DNA from: Bacillota bacterium
GTDB taxonomy: Bacteria > Bacillota > Clostridia > Acetivibrionales > DTU013
Assembly: GCA_023426125.1 (NCBI GenBank)
Contig: JAFABI010000087.1
Coordinates: forward strand, 168,047 to 232,046
DNA: 64,000 nucleotides
Direction: 5' to 3'
Positions within the stretch are counted from its first letter, which is position 1; each line of letters opens with the position of its first letter. A program made the position numbers and the translations under genes. Shown here in pieces: positions 24,274 through 33,260 of the stretch. The notes below the pieces were generated by a model, which was given only the letters and a program-made list of their open reading frames with translations, was not told the DNA's origin and searched no databases.

Positions 24274-24654
24274 ATGACGGAAGAAATGATGCTTGGCAAA
24301 AAAGTATGGGCGGTCGTAGGGGCAAATACCGACCGGGAAAAGTATGGCAATATGATTTTCAGAAGACTTCTGGAAAAGGGATATACTGTGTATCCTGTCA
24401 ATCCGGGGTATGATTCTGTAGAAGGTCATACGTGCTATAAGGATCTGGCTTCCCTGCCGGAATTGCCGGAGGTTATTGACATGGTGGTTTCCCCTAAAAG
24501 AGGCAGGCCTGTAATCGAAGAGGCCGCAAAACTGGGAATCAGGAATATCTGGCTGCAGCCGGGGACGCATGATGAAGCGCTGATGCAGCTTATAAGCGAA
24601 AAAGACCTTACCGCGGTTCAGGCCTGCGTGCTGGTGGCTTTGTCCTATATGTGA
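24274..24654 (+). CDS. CoA-binding domain protein (YccU type)
   Basis: 126 aa Rossmann-like CoA-binding protein. The start at 24274 has TGGAGTG upstream; the longer in-frame start at 24121 overlaps yigZ and crosses a terminator. Motifs: WAVVGANTDREKYGN near the N-terminus, GYTVYPVNPGY, and IWLQPGTHDEA. Relatives such as YccU bind CoA, but no reaction is known. Convergent with the histidine kinase, four bases apart. Confidence 0.88.
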   Translation: MTEEMMLGKKVWAVVGANTDREKYGNMIFRRLLEKGYTVYPVNPGYDSVEGHTCYKDLASLPELPEVIDMVVSPKRGRPVIEEAAKLGIRNIWLQPGTHDEALMQLISEKDLTAVQACVLVALSYM

Positions 24655-24658
24655 CTGC

Positions 24659-25663
24659 TCATGACGCAATGGAGCTTGAAAATTCTATATTGATTGCCTC
24701 GGCTATTTTGTTGCGGTGATCGGAAACCGGCGGTTCTTCCGGTTTTTCGTCATGCGTATCAAGACGCCTGACGGGAAGGGAGACAACAAATTCACTACCC
24801 TGGTTTTCTTCACTGACAACGCTGACGGTACCCTGGTGGAGGTCCACGAAAGATTTTACCAGCGATAGCCCTATACCGCTCCCTTCATATTCTCTGGACT
24901 TGTTGCTGCATACCTGCTGGAACCTTTCGAATATTTCCTTCTGCTTATCTTTGGGAATACCGATTCCCGTATCTTTAACCGAAAGGTAAACCCGATTGTC
25001 CGCAGAATAAATGTTAACCCTTATTTGTCCCCCCTGGCCGGTAAACTTAATGGCATTGGACAACAGATTCAAAATCACTCTTTCGATTTTTTCCATGTCA
25101 ACGGCAGTGACGATTTCTTCATGCTGTGTATCGAACAGCAGCGTAAGCTGCTTTTGGCGGGCATAGGGCAGGACGGATTCGGTGATTTCCTCCACAAGGC
25201 TGACAATATTGCAATTTGCAGGATTCAGCTTCAAATATCCGGAATCCAGGCGCGCAAAATCCAGCAAATTGTTTACCAGCCTCAGGATTCTGTAACAATT
25301 AAGCCGGATAATCCGGTAGGTTCCGTTGTTTTTGTCCTGGTCGGAAGACGTCTGGTTCTTTAATTCCATCAGCTGAATGGCTCCCAGGATCACGCTTAAA
25401 GGTGTTTTCAATTCATGGGTGATATTGATGAAAAAATCGGTGATATTCCTATCATATTGGATCGTGCTGTCATATAAATTGGAAAGATTCTTTATGGATT
25501 TATTCTGTATTTCTATTTCTTCCAGTTGGGCAGCGATAATTACTTCCTTATTATGGGATTCCTGCTTTGCCTTACCGTAAAGCTGCAAAAAAACCATGGT
25601 AACGATGACCAGACTAATGGAAAGCCCTATTGCAATGAATAAAAAAATCGATTCCATCCACAC
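24659..25663 (-). CDS. Membrane sensor histidine kinase, orphan
   Basis: 334 aa. One N-terminal membrane helix (about 5-27), a short coiled coil, a HisKA domain with the phosphorylated His in THELKTPLSVILGA near residue 84, and a HATPase domain with N-box (NLLSNAIKFT), G1 (VKDTGIGIP) and G2 (GSGIGLSLVK). There is no extracellular sensor domain and no adjacent response regulator. The receiver protein at 18.3 kb is a possible but unproven partner. A 25679-25713 inverted repeat (GGGGACA/TGTCCCC) lies just upstream. Confidence 0.9.
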   Translation of the reverse strand: MWMESIFLFIAIGLSISLVIVTMVFLQLYGKAKQESHNKEVIIAAQLEEIEIQNKSIKNLSNLYDSTIQYDRNITDFFINITHELKTPLSVILGAIQLMELKNQTSSDQDKNNGTYRIIRLNCYRILRLVNNLLDFARLDSGYLKLNPANCNIVSLVEEITESVLPYARQKQLTLLFDTQHEEIVTAVDMEKIERVILNLLSNAIKFTGQGGQIRVNIYSADNRVYLSVKDTGIGIPKDKQKEIFERFQQVCSNKSREYEGSGIGLSLVKSFVDLHQGTVSVVSEENQGSEFVVSLPVRRLDTHDEKPEEPPVSDHRNKIAEAINIEFSSSIAS

Positions 25664-25896
25664 CTCACCTTTTCAAACGGGGACATTCCTTAAGACTTTG
25701 AAGGTGTGTCCCCGCACCTTTATTTTTTGAATTGTATATGTTATCATATATGTGCGAGTTTTATGGGATGCTATGATTTAACTTAAATGCCATAATGTAC
25801 CAAAAGTTATTTTATATGAAAAAACTCAGCAAGTAAAGACATTTTCCGTGCTGTGGAAATATTTACGTTTTATTGAGGATTAAGGAGGTAGAACTT

Positions 25897-26625
25897 ATGT
25901 CAGGACATTCAAAATGGGCGAATATCAAAGTGAAAAAAGGAAAATCCGATGCCCAGCGAGGCAAAATTTTTACAAAGCTGGGCAGAGAGCTGGCGATTGC
26001 CGTAAAATCCGGAGGAGCAAATCCGGATGCCAATTCCAGGCTCAAGGACGTCATTGCCAAAGCCAAAGCGGCGAACATGCCCAATGACAACATTGCAAGA
26101 AGCATAAAAAAGGCTGCAGGTGAGGGAGATGGCGCCAGTTATGAAGAAATCGCCTATGAAGGCTATGGTCCAGGAGGTGTAGCTGTCATCGTAGAAGCCG
26201 CCACCGACAACAGAAACCGGACTGCAGGAGATATCCGTCATTATTTTGATAAATTCGGAGGCAACCTGGGGCAGACGGGCAGTGTATCCTTTATGTTCAA
26301 TAAAAAGGGTATCCTCCTGATCGAAAAAACCGGCGGCACAAACGAGGACGACCTGATGATGGAGGCGCTGGACGCAGGTGCTGAGGACTTCACGGTGGAA
26401 GAGGAGTATTTTGAAATACAGACGGATCCCAATGATTTTTCAAAGGTGAGAGAAGCGCTGGAAAAGAAGAACTATGAATTCACCGAGGCCGATGTGGAAA
26501 TGATCCCTACGGTTATGACAAAGCTAACGGATCCGAAGCAGATTGAACTGATGGACAAGCTTATCGAAAATCTCGAGGACATGGACGACGTGCAGAACGT
26601 GTATCACAACTGGGAGCAGGAGTAG
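25897..26625 (+). CDS. yebC: YebC/PmpR family regulator or translation factor
   Basis: 242 aa. Begins SGHSKWANIKVKKGK, the family signature, with AAGGAGG eight bases upstream; the longer TTG start at 25873 includes that site. Further hallmarks: ANMPNDNIARSIKKA and GYGPGGVAVIVEA. YebC proteins were described as transcription regulators, and YebC2-type ones help ribosomes through proline stretches; which role applies here is not visible. Confidence 0.95.
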   Translation: MSGHSKWANIKVKKGKSDAQRGKIFTKLGRELAIAVKSGGANPDANSRLKDVIAKAKAANMPNDNIARSIKKAAGEGDGASYEEIAYEGYGPGGVAVIVEAATDNRNRTAGDIRHYFDKFGGNLGQTGSVSFMFNKKGILLIEKTGGTNEDDLMMEALDAGAEDFTVEEEYFEIQTDPNDFSKVREALEKKNYEFTEADVEMIPTVMTKLTDPKQIELMDKLIENLEDMDDVQNVYHNWEQE

Positions 26626-26778
26626 GAATCAGGGGCAAAGGTTTTAAGTTTTATCGCAGTGTAAATTGTGAAAATGAGTAACAGGGACAGGGCTGTTGTC
26701 ATGCCTGGATTTAGCAATAACTCTGTTCCCATATCGACTTCCCGCAGCTGAAGACCGCCGTTTCACTGCAATACGGCA

Positions 26779-27054
26779 CTACGGATCGTTTTTGGCCAGC
26801 ATTTGAAGCCGCAGCCTTCTTTTAATGACTGCCAGTTTGTCCAGATCATTCAGGTTGTTGATCTCATATTTTCTGCAGCATTTTATGCATACGGATTTGT
26901 TGCCTTTGAAACCGGGACTTATGCTTACAGCCCGGTGTATCCGGAAAAATGGCCTCGGTTTGTTTTTTTCGCAGCAGGCACAGCGGGGGAAAAGCTCCGG
27001 TATGTAAGCGATAAAAATTGCCAGCGCGGCAGCGATCATGATATACAAATACAT
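26779..27054 (-). CDS. Small membrane protein with Cys motifs, unknown
   Basis: 91 aa. One N-terminal membrane helix (about 1-20) is followed by a basic region with CACC and CIKCC, spaced as a possible zinc site. The ATG at 27054 has AGGGG eight bases upstream; GTG at 27063 is an alternative. The overlapping plus-strand ORF lacks these features. No family recognised. Confidence 0.5.
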   Translation of the reverse strand: MYLYIMIAAALAIFIAYIPELFPRCACCEKNKPRPFFRIHRAVSISPGFKGNKSVCIKCCRKYEINNLNDLDKLAVIKRRLRLQMLAKNDP

Positions 27055-27152
27055 ATGAATCACCCCTGCTTAAATCCTATTGATTTTTTGCGTACAATAT
27101 GACAATAAGAACAAGATTGCCGCGCCGAATTCCGTTTCGCCCATAACGGCAA

Positions 27153-27195
27153 CCGGGCTGGTCGCAAATGCCTTGCATTTGCTGCACGCCCATGC
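27153..27195 (-). repeat. Repeat family E, single copy
   Basis: Read on the minus strand: GCATGGGCGTGCAGCAA, a short hairpin, then TTGCGACCAGCCCGG. The same frame of sequence occurs twice at 53775-53860. Two overlapping short ORFs of opposite strand across 27070-27319 are explained by this repeat. Confidence 0.65.
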
Positions 27196-27246
27196 AACCT
27201 GGACAAAAGGCGGATTGCGGCGCTTCATCGGTAATGGCGGGGAAAT

Positions 27247-27288
27247 GTTAAAAGGACTGCCGGAAAAATCCGACAGTCCTTTGATGTT
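27247..27288 (-). terminator. Terminator of the SASP gene
   Basis: On the minus strand AAAGGACTGTCGGA pairs with TCCGGCAGTCCTTTT around a TTTT loop, 20 bp after the SASP stop. Confidence 0.75.
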
Positions 27289-27306
27289 ACCTGTCAAACT
27301 ACCAAA

Positions 27307-27489
27307 TTACTTGTTGTAATTGTTGCCGGTGTAGGATTCGAAAACCTTTTTAACTATATTTCCGCCTATTTTACCTGCATCTCTGGAAGCAAGGTCGCCA
27401 TTGTATCCCTGCTTGAGGTTGACTCCTACCTGGGAAGCGATTTCATACTTCATATTCTCGAACGATGTCTTACTCCTGTTGTTAGCCAT
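27307..27489 (-). CDS. Alpha/beta-type small acid-soluble spore protein
   Basis: 60 aa DNA-saturating spore protein made in the forespore. Family signatures are clear: MKYEIASQVGVNL, with the germination protease cleavage region at YEIASQ, and LASRDAGKIGGNIVKK. AAAGGAGG stands just before the ATG. It is followed by a hairpin terminator. Proof that the host is a spore-former; no convincing sigma-G promoter could be picked by eye. Confidence 0.95.
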   Translation of the reverse strand: MANNRSKTSFENMKYEIASQVGVNLKQGYNGDLASRDAGKIGGNIVKKVFESYTGNNYNK

Positions 27490-27683
27490 GTTTTTAACCT
27501 CCTTTAAATTTTCACAATGAATTCATGTGTGATCTTATCTTCTGCATTATAAATAATTTTATTACGGAAATTACTTCATGAAATGCAAGCCTTTAGGCTA
27601 TGTAATTTATTGGTATGTTAATGCCCATCAAAAGTGGGGATATAATAGGCAGGGAAAAAAACAGCAAGATAGGAGGCCGACGT

Positions 27684-27824
27684 ATGAAAAACAAGCTTGA
27701 AAAAACAAAACTTACGGATAAGGACAGGAAGACACTGTCATCCAACTTGAAAATATGTACCGATTCCCACGGGGAAGGCTGCGACAGGCAGAAAGTTGCT
27801 GAAAAGAACAGGCTTCTCAATTAA
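27684..27824 (+). CDS. Small hydrophilic protein, unknown
   Basis: 46 aa, rich in Lys, Asp and two Cys (KICTDSHGEGCDRQ). AGGAGG is seven bases before the ATG at 27684; a longer in-frame start at 27615 lacks one. It lies divergently from the SASP gene. No family recognised. Confidence 0.5.
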   Translation: MKNKLEKTKLTDKDRKTLSSNLKICTDSHGEGCDRQKVAEKNRLLN

Positions 27825-27959
27825 AAGTATCCATTGTGAAAACTTCAGGACACCCACCACTGAATCAAGGCAAATTTTGCTGTGGCGGAACGTTTCTACT
27901 ATGTAAAAAACAGCGATTGTTGGATTATATCCGCAACCGCTGTTCTATTGATCGGATTT

Positions 27960-28193
27960 CTATTCTCTTGCATTCGCCGGATTTTCGCGAAACAGAAGAC
28001 TGATGGAGTACAAACCTGCTAAACCGACAAGTGCAAAAACAATCTTGCTGTAGATGGACATTGTACCATTAAAAAGGTGACCACCGAAGATGGCAGTGAC
28101 AAGATCATAGTTGGCGATTCCCACAAGCAGCCAGTTAACGGCTCCTATAATGACAAGTATCAGTGCCAGCCGGTCTAAAGGTGTTCTATTCAT
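27960..28193 (-). CDS. DUF378 small membrane protein
   Basis: 77 aa with two membrane helices and the DUF378 pattern: LALILVIIGAVNWLLVGIANYDLV, then YSKIVFALVGLAGLYSI. Function unknown; common in Firmicutes. AAAGGAGTTG precedes the ATG on the minus strand. Confidence 0.9.
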   Translation of the reverse strand: MNRTPLDRLALILVIIGAVNWLLVGIANYDLVTAIFGGHLFNGTMSIYSKIVFALVGLAGLYSISLLFRENPANARE

Positions 28194-28476
28194 TAAAACA
28201 ACTCCTTTGCTTTTTTCTATAAATTCTATTATTGCCTGGCATTTTTATATTAATTCATAGGCCGTCTTACAATTATTGCTACTGCTTTTGCTTCTCATTC
28301 CCACGTTGCTTTGCTCCTCGGATGACAAGATAAATCTCATATTACGAATTGAAGAAGAAGTTTCCCAGCGTTGACTTTTCTATGTTTTTATGTATAAAAT
28401 TGATTGGAAAGGTTATTTCTGCAGCGGAATATTTTAACGATGCATAAAATATATGTTTTTGAAGGGAGAATGAAGC

Positions 28477-28704
28477 ATGTCCGATTTCTGGGATCATGAA
28501 GAATTAATGGGAAAGATCATTAAAAACAGCCGTGAGGAAATACATATAAAAAAGGTTGAAAAAAAGGGAAAGCAATATGTGGACATAAGAGTCTTCTGGT
28601 TTGACAGCAACGGCGATGAATTCAGACCCAGCCAAAAGGGCGTGACCATTGCCAGCGAAAGCTTTGATGAATTCAAGGGGATCATCAATGAAATCAGCAC
28701 CTGA
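28477..28704 (+). CDS. PC4/YdbC-like ssDNA-binding protein
   Basis: 75 aa. Matches the PC4 (transcriptional coactivator p15) fold of YdbC-type proteins: KGKQYVDIRVFWFDSNGDEFRPSQKGVTI, then a C-terminal helix (FDEFKGIINEI). YdbC homologues bind single-stranded DNA as dimers. Its stop is followed two bases later by repeat B. Confidence 0.88.
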   Translation: MSDFWDHEELMGKIIKNSREEIHIKKVEKKGKQYVDIRVFWFDSNGDEFRPSQKGVTIASESFDEFKGIINEIST

Positions 28705-28706
28705 TA

Positions 28707-28804
28707 AGTACTGGTGAAAATATAACTTCCCGTATAAGTTTCTGAAAATGCAGTCCATTACGGCCGACATTTTCAGAAAAACGGGAAGTAATATTTTCAG
28801 TACT
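28707..28804. repeat. 98-bp palindromic repeat B, copy 2
   Basis: AGTACT ends; inverted arms GAAAATAT/ATATTTTC, AACTTCCCGT/ACGGGAAGT and TTTCTGAAAATG/CATTTTCAGAAA. Same length as 6676-6773, but here not inside an A element. Confidence 0.92.
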
Positions 28805-28814
28805 CCTAAACACC

Positions 28815-28850
28815 AAAAGTCCCTGGAGCGTGGGCTCCCGGGACTTTTAT
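28815..28850. terminator. Bidirectional terminator
   Basis: AAAGTCCCTGGAGC pairs with GGCTCCCGGGACTTT (3-nt loop), followed by TATTT. It serves the PC4-like gene and, read the other way, the LysM gene. Confidence 0.8.
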
Positions 28851-28915
28851 TTAAATAACCGCCATCTACCGCGGAAGACGGCAGTTAGTCTTTAAAAACA
28901 TTCTCCGATCCTATA

Positions 28916-29332
28916 TCAAGGCCTGGTGGGTATCAGCAGATACTTTTTTTCATAGGGCTTTAAAACATTTTCGATATTATTTATTTCGCATATCTCATGG
29001 ATTTCTGTTTTGTATCTCCTGGACAAATTCCACAGGGTATCGCCTTCCGCCGTAGTGTGGAGATGTATATCTCTGCTTGTCAGATTTCTTATCAAGTCTG
29101 TGAGGATATCCACATTATCCTTCAGTTTATCCGCCATGACATCCAATCGGTTGACTAATTCTGTGTTTGAAGCATTCCGCCGTATATTTTCGAAAGAGAA
29201 TAAAAGCTCATAATGACTGATACATAAATCAACCAGGCCCGCCGGCAATTTATTGAAAACTTTATCTGCAGTTCTGGCCGACAGTTTTTCTGCCATTAAT
29301 CTCCCGAGACCGGAGACCGGGTTTTCATGCAT
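28916..29332 (-). CDS. LysM-domain protein, possibly spore-associated
   Basis: About 138 aa from the ATG at 29332. The C-terminal LysM domain (about 93-138) is clear: EGDTLWNLSRRYKT...EICEINN...LLIP. The N-terminal part is helical and predicted soluble. The start is uncertain: no Shine-Dalgarno precedes this ATG, while AGAGG is eight bases before an in-frame ATT at about 29359. The frame stays open to 29557 but would overlap the divergent gene. A CATATTATA box upstream resembles a sporulation sigma -10 element. Confidence 0.7.
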   Translation of the reverse strand: MHENPVSGLGRLMAEKLSARTADKVFNKLPAGLVDLCISHYELLFSFENIRRNASNTELVNRLDVMADKLKDNVDILTDLIRNLTSRDIHLHTTAEGDTLWNLSRRYKTEIHEICEINNIENVLKPYEKKYLLIPTRP

Positions 29333-29456
29333 ATGTTTTATCGGTTTGACAGCCGTAATTTCCGTTTCCTCTGATATAATATGTTGGATCTGTGCAGGAT
29401 GTGAATGGAAAACTGAACAGGAAGCAAACTGAACAGGACCATTTGTCTCCGCTCCC

Positions 29457-29485
29457 TTGACATAATCGGGAGGTAATAATAAAGT
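29457..29485 (+). promoter_or_regulatory. Sigma-A promoter of the GME-fold gene
   Basis: TTGACA (29457-29462), 17-bp spacer, TAAAGT (29480-29485). Confidence 0.65.
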
Positions 29486-29524
29486 GTATGTGCAGCAAAA
29501 TTTTATCCGGAGGAATTGCTTATT

Positions 29525-30280
29525 GTGGATTTCATCAACAAGCCGAATCTGCCGCAAAAATCCGTCGGACTTGCAGTAGTTGACGGAAGGATATCACAGG
29601 AAACGGAGCAGAGCTTTTCAGAACTTGGAGTCAGCATTATAAAAGCCCGTCCGTATCCCAACCTTCAAAGGGCGATTTCCTGCCATCCCGATGTTTTTCT
29701 TAACCATACGGGAGGAAATGTGATGGTTTATGCTCCCAGGACGGATCCGGGCCTCCTTCGGACACTGTCCCGGCATGGTTTTGTCCTTGTCAGGGGAGAG
29801 ACGGAATTATCTGCGGCATATCCCGGGGACATTGCCTATAATGCTGCAATCGCCGGAGCGTTTTACTTCCACAACCTGAAGCATACCGACCCCATACTTC
29901 GCCGCGAGCTGGAAAAACAAGGCTTTGAACCGGTAAATATAGCACAGGGGTATTCCAAGTGTTCAATTTCCGTCGTTGATGAGAACAGCATGGTCACTGC
30001 GGATAAAGGCATAGCAAAAGCTGCTGAAAAAAAAGGCTTTCAGGTGCTCCTGCTGGAAGCGGAGCAAAACATATCCCTTCCGGGGCTTGACCAGGGCTTT
30101 ATCGGCGGAAGCAGCGGAATGCTGGGAAAAGATGCCTGGGCGGTTGCCGGAGCAGCGGAAAAACTTGCCTCATACCACGTCATTGCCGCTTTTCTGGAAA
30201 AGAAAAAAATCCGGATTTTATCCCTGTCAGGTGCGCAGGTCCTGGATGTAGGTTCCATTCTCCCTCTCAAAACCTATTAA
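29525..30280 (+). CDS. DUF6873-type GME-fold protein
   Basis: 251 aa. Recognised as a clostridial protein of the guanidino-modifying-enzyme fold: HPDVFLNHTGGNVM, GDIAYNAAIAG, FHNLKHTDP, YSKCSISVVDENSMVTADKGI and a terminal GFIGGSSGMLG. These resemble the Glu/His/Cys layout of arginine deiminase relatives, but the substrate is unknown. The start is best taken as GTG 29525 (11 bases after CCGGAGG); TTG 29516 is too close to it. Confidence 0.7.
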   Translation: MDFINKPNLPQKSVGLAVVDGRISQETEQSFSELGVSIIKARPYPNLQRAISCHPDVFLNHTGGNVMVYAPRTDPGLLRTLSRHGFVLVRGETELSAAYPGDIAYNAAIAGAFYFHNLKHTDPILRRELEKQGFEPVNIAQGYSKCSISVVDENSMVTADKGIAKAAEKKGFQVLLLEAEQNISLPGLDQGFIGGSSGMLGKDAWAVAGAAEKLASYHVIAAFLEKKKIRILSLSGAQVLDVGSILPLKTY

Positions 30281-30368
30281 TACTACAGCGAAGCGAAATA
30301 AACATTAATTTGATATTTGCGCCTTATATATGCCATTTCTGCAAGGTGATTAAAATGTTTCGCTATAG
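30281..30368. repeat. Palindromic repeat A, short copy
   Basis: TACTACAGCGAAGCGAAATA at the left and TTTCGCTATAGGA at the right. The rest of the gap to ytxC is AT-rich without a clear signal. Confidence 0.6.
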
Positions 30369-30573
30369 GATTAGTAACTTACTGCTTTTCATTACATATA
30401 ATATAAAAGATAGATAGTGTGCAAAGTATAACTGTTGATGGGATCATAAAACATGACTTGTATTGTTATAAAAAGGCAAAGATGGAAACAATGTGGAATT
30501 AATTGCATATGACCTTTGCTGCATACAACATTTTGCTTAGACATATACTAACACTTGAAGGGATGTGAAGTTG

Positions 30574-31488
30574 ATGCAGTTTCTTTGCATTGGGGTTAAC
30601 GGAAGCGCTGATGCGGTGATGCAGCACATAACAAATGAACTCCGGCAATTGAAAAACAAAAAAATAAACTATTCCATAAATGAGATAAATGCAGAAGGTT
30701 CGACTTCCATTATCTGCAGCATTAATGATGGCAAGTTTTACAGGGAGAAATCCATTGAATCGTATAAAGTACTGAAAACCTATATTTCAACAGCACTTGC
30801 CGATTACATCATACGACAGTACGAAGAAAAGCTGTTGACCCGGATCATAAACACCAATTACTGCTATTTTAATTCCAGCGAAAAGAAGGAGATCCTGAAC
30901 AGATCTCTGACGATCATAAGAAATGAAGATAAGAATTTTTTCAACAATCTATTTCAAATCAGGCGCAAGAATGTAATCATCCGGCGTTTGATGGATTACT
31001 TTGAGAATTCCAACAATATAATCCTGGATGGATTTGTAAATTTTAGGCTGAAGGAATATATGAGAGATCTTGAAGACATTGTAGATAAAGGTGTGGACGA
31101 TTTTTTGATGGACAGGGAATATCGGGAATTCATAAGGCTGCTCAGGTATTTTGTCGATATTCAGGAACCCAAACTGAACACGGTTCATGTAATTGTAGGC
31201 TTTGATAACAAATATACCCTGCTGGATGAGTCCAAAAGGGAAATAACAAATGAGTGCATTCAAGAGTATGTCAATGAAATAGCCGAGGGGGAAATAAATT
31301 ATGACGACCTGCTGGTCAGCTCATTGATAACATTTGCGCCAAGGCGGATTGTCATTCATTGCACAGGCCAATTCCGGAACAAGGAGCTGATGGAAACCAT
31401 TAAGAACGTTTTCCTCGGCAGAGTCTTGATATGCCAGGGATGTGAGATTTGCCTGATAAATATGGTAAAAAGCGAAAATAAAAAGTGA
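30574..31488 (+). CDS. ytxC: Sporulation protein YtxC
   Basis: 304 aa. Matches the YtxC family of Firmicutes: variable N-terminus, then a conserved central and C-terminal region (KEILNRSLTIIR, FVNFRLKEYMRDLEDIVDKG, VDDFLMDREYREFIRLLRYFV, INYDDLLVSSLITFAPRRIVIH). The role is unknown; YtxC is linked to sporulation. In-frame GTG 30565 and TTG 30571 are alternative starts near the AAGGGA site. Confidence 0.85.
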   Translation: MQFLCIGVNGSADAVMQHITNELRQLKNKKINYSINEINAEGSTSIICSINDGKFYREKSIESYKVLKTYISTALADYIIRQYEEKLLTRIINTNYCYFNSSEKKEILNRSLTIIRNEDKNFFNNLFQIRRKNVIIRRLMDYFENSNNIILDGFVNFRLKEYMRDLEDIVDKGVDDFLMDREYREFIRLLRYFVDIQEPKLNTVHVIVGFDNKYTLLDESKREITNECIQEYVNEIAEGEINYDDLLVSSLITFAPRRIVIHCTGQFRNKELMETIKNVFLGRVLICQGCEICLINMVKSENKK

Positions 31489-31790
31489 AAAATGTCGGCA
31501 AATGTATTTATTTGCAACCCGATGCTGCATATTAATGCAAATGATTGTTTTTAGTACTAATTTCCTACAAAAAAATTTTACCATATATATTGACAAGATT
31601 TTCATAGATGATACAATATATCGTGTGATACAATATCATGTATATTTTTTTTCAAAAGCATACATAATATTGGATAGTGGTGACACGATTGCCGCAGTAT
31701 GTTTTGGAAAGTCTTACAAAAGATAAAGCGGTCTGAGCAACGAAAGATGAATTGAAAATCAACACAAAAGATGAAAAATCCGGGGAAAGA

Positions 31791-31817
31791 AAAGAGAGTC
31801 TTGAGACTCTCTTTTTC
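31791..31817 (+). terminator. Strong terminator
   Basis: AAAGAGAGTC/GACTCTCTTT stem with a TTGA loop, followed by TTTCCC. It lies 300 bp after ytxC; the DNA between holds nothing recognised. It directly abuts the transposase remnant. Confidence 0.8.
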
Positions 31818-31828
31818 CCATTTTACTG

Positions 31829-32062
31829 GAAGTTGAGATACACCATACTCCGAAGCATGGAAGCTGGCTCAATATTGCAAAAATTGAATTAAGTGCAATG
31901 ACTATCCAATGCCTTGACAGTCGGATACCAGCCGTTACAGAGTTGCAAGCTCAATTGAGCGCATGGGAGAGTAACCGGAATACAACACAAAAACATGTAG
32001 GATGGTACTTTACTACTTCTGATGCATGCATTAAGCTGAAAACTCTATATCCTAAAATATAA
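31829..32062 (+). pseudogene. 3' remnant of an IS630-family transposase
   Basis: The frame gives about 75 codons ending in TAA at 32060-32062 and matches the C-terminus of IS630-type DDE transposases: VEIHHTPKHGSWLNIA (catalytic-domain end), IELSAMTIQCL, then W-x-x-N-R-N and FTTSDACIKLKTLYP. The start codon and N-terminal two thirds are absent, so it is inactive. It marks the left edge of the carbohydrate island. Confidence 0.85.
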
Positions 32063-32251
32063 CTTGGTCAGAGTACTAGTGGGTTGTCATACCAGGTAAT
32101 GATTATAGGATATGACAATATGTAAATACATACATACTTATAATTTATTAAAATAATGTAAAAAGACTTTCTTAACTCTTACATTTCAACATTAACCAGG
32201 CAAGATAAAACAAACTTGTAAGTATATAAACGGCATAGTGTTAAATTTTTA

Positions 32252-32280
32252 TTGACACTTATTATTAACTATGATAATAT
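32252..32280 (+). promoter_or_regulatory. Promoter of the carbohydrate island operon
   Basis: TTGACA (32252-32257), 17-bp spacer, TAATAT (32275-32280) with an extended TG. The leader to the first gene is about 190 nt. Confidence 0.7.
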
Positions 32281-32311
32281 GTAAATACAAACTTTCATAT
32301 TATTTACATAT
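32277..32311. promoter_or_regulatory. Operator-like inverted repeat at the island promoter
   Basis: ATATGTAAATA (32277-32287) and its exact reverse complement TATTTACATAT (32301-32311), separated by 13 bp, cover the -10 box and start site. A third direct copy lies at 32118-32128. The half-site matches that in the xylB-gntR promoter. Confidence 0.6.
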
Positions 32312-32473
32312 AAGAAGTGATATGCAAATTTTTGTACTTTGGCAGTATAGGGTATTGATAGATGAGAGTAAAGATATGCTGTATGATACGGCAAAAATGA
32401 CTGTTGTTTATCTGGAAATGACTGTAATTATACGGTATTACCAACGATAATCTTGCCTTAGGAGTAGAAATTT

Positions 32474-33196
32474 ATGCCACTATACCGTAACTATCGCAGA
32501 CCTTCCGAGCGATGGGTGGAAATTAAAAGTTTTTGTATTCACACATTGTGTCAAGGGGAGCGCCTTGTTATTCCAAGTTCCTGCCATAAAGACGAAATGA
32601 TGGTAGCAATGCGCCATGATTTTATTATTGAAAAATATCCCTGCAGTATGATGCTTTGCCATTCCGGCTATTTCCCCAGTGTTGGCCATGTATTTGCTGA
32701 CGGCTCTCATATCCGGAACGAGCCTTATGAAGATACACCCATTCAAGGCATTTCTGTATTGGTGAAGCAGGATTCCGTTATACGGATGTCAAACAGAAAG
32801 GATGATGTTGTTATCGAAGGGGTATGGGATGAAACCGGAGTGATACACTTGTGCGGGAACTGGAATGAAGAATATTCCGGCGCAGGAACTTTTACTATTC
32901 TGCCCGTCCCTTTCCCTGAAAACAGAGGTGATTACGACCCGGCCTGGCAAACGATTAATACGACAAATGATAACCATTTCCACGATTATAATGAATATTG
33001 GATAATTTTTGCCGGCAGTGGAATTATTGTATCAGAGGGCGTTGTATCACGGTTTGCGCCGAATGATTTTTTGGCTACAAGAGCAGGCGATCACCATTAC
33101 TTGCCATATGCGGACAGCCCCGTCAAGGGATTTTATTTAGGCACGGCTCTGCTTGGACAAAGGCGTTTTGGGCACTTGCACAACCAAGACCGCTGA
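32474..33196 (+). CDS. Cupin-domain protein, first gene of the island
   Basis: 240 aa. The C-terminal half (about 160-225) is a cupin: NHFHDYNEYWIIFAGSGII gives the His-His-Glu cluster and FLATRAGDHHYLP the second His. The N-terminal half may be a degenerate cupin. No helix-turn-helix follows, so it is not an AraC regulator. TAGGAG is nine bases before the ATG. A sugar isomerase or epimerase role is possible but unproven. Confidence 0.75.
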   Translation: MPLYRNYRRPSERWVEIKSFCIHTLCQGERLVIPSSCHKDEMMVAMRHDFIIEKYPCSMMLCHSGYFPSVGHVFADGSHIRNEPYEDTPIQGISVLVKQDSVIRMSNRKDDVVIEGVWDETGVIHLCGNWNEEYSGAGTFTILPVPFPENRGDYDPAWQTINTTNDNHFHDYNEYWIIFAGSGIIVSEGVVSRFAPNDFLATRAGDHHYLPYADSPVKGFYLGTALLGQRRFGHLHNQDR

Positions 33197-33260
33197 GCCA
33201 ATCGGAAAGGAGAGAATGCAGACAAGAAAATTGTCTCATCATATAAAAAGGAGGATAAAA

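Noticed and set aside
27070..27319. Overlapping short ORFs on both strands
   Set aside because: Explained by repeat E and a terminator hairpin; no ribosome sites.
28504..28770. Minus-strand ORF sharing peptide sequence with one at 6536-6739
   Set aside because: The similarity comes only from repeat B lying in both; neither has a ribosome site or conserved domain.
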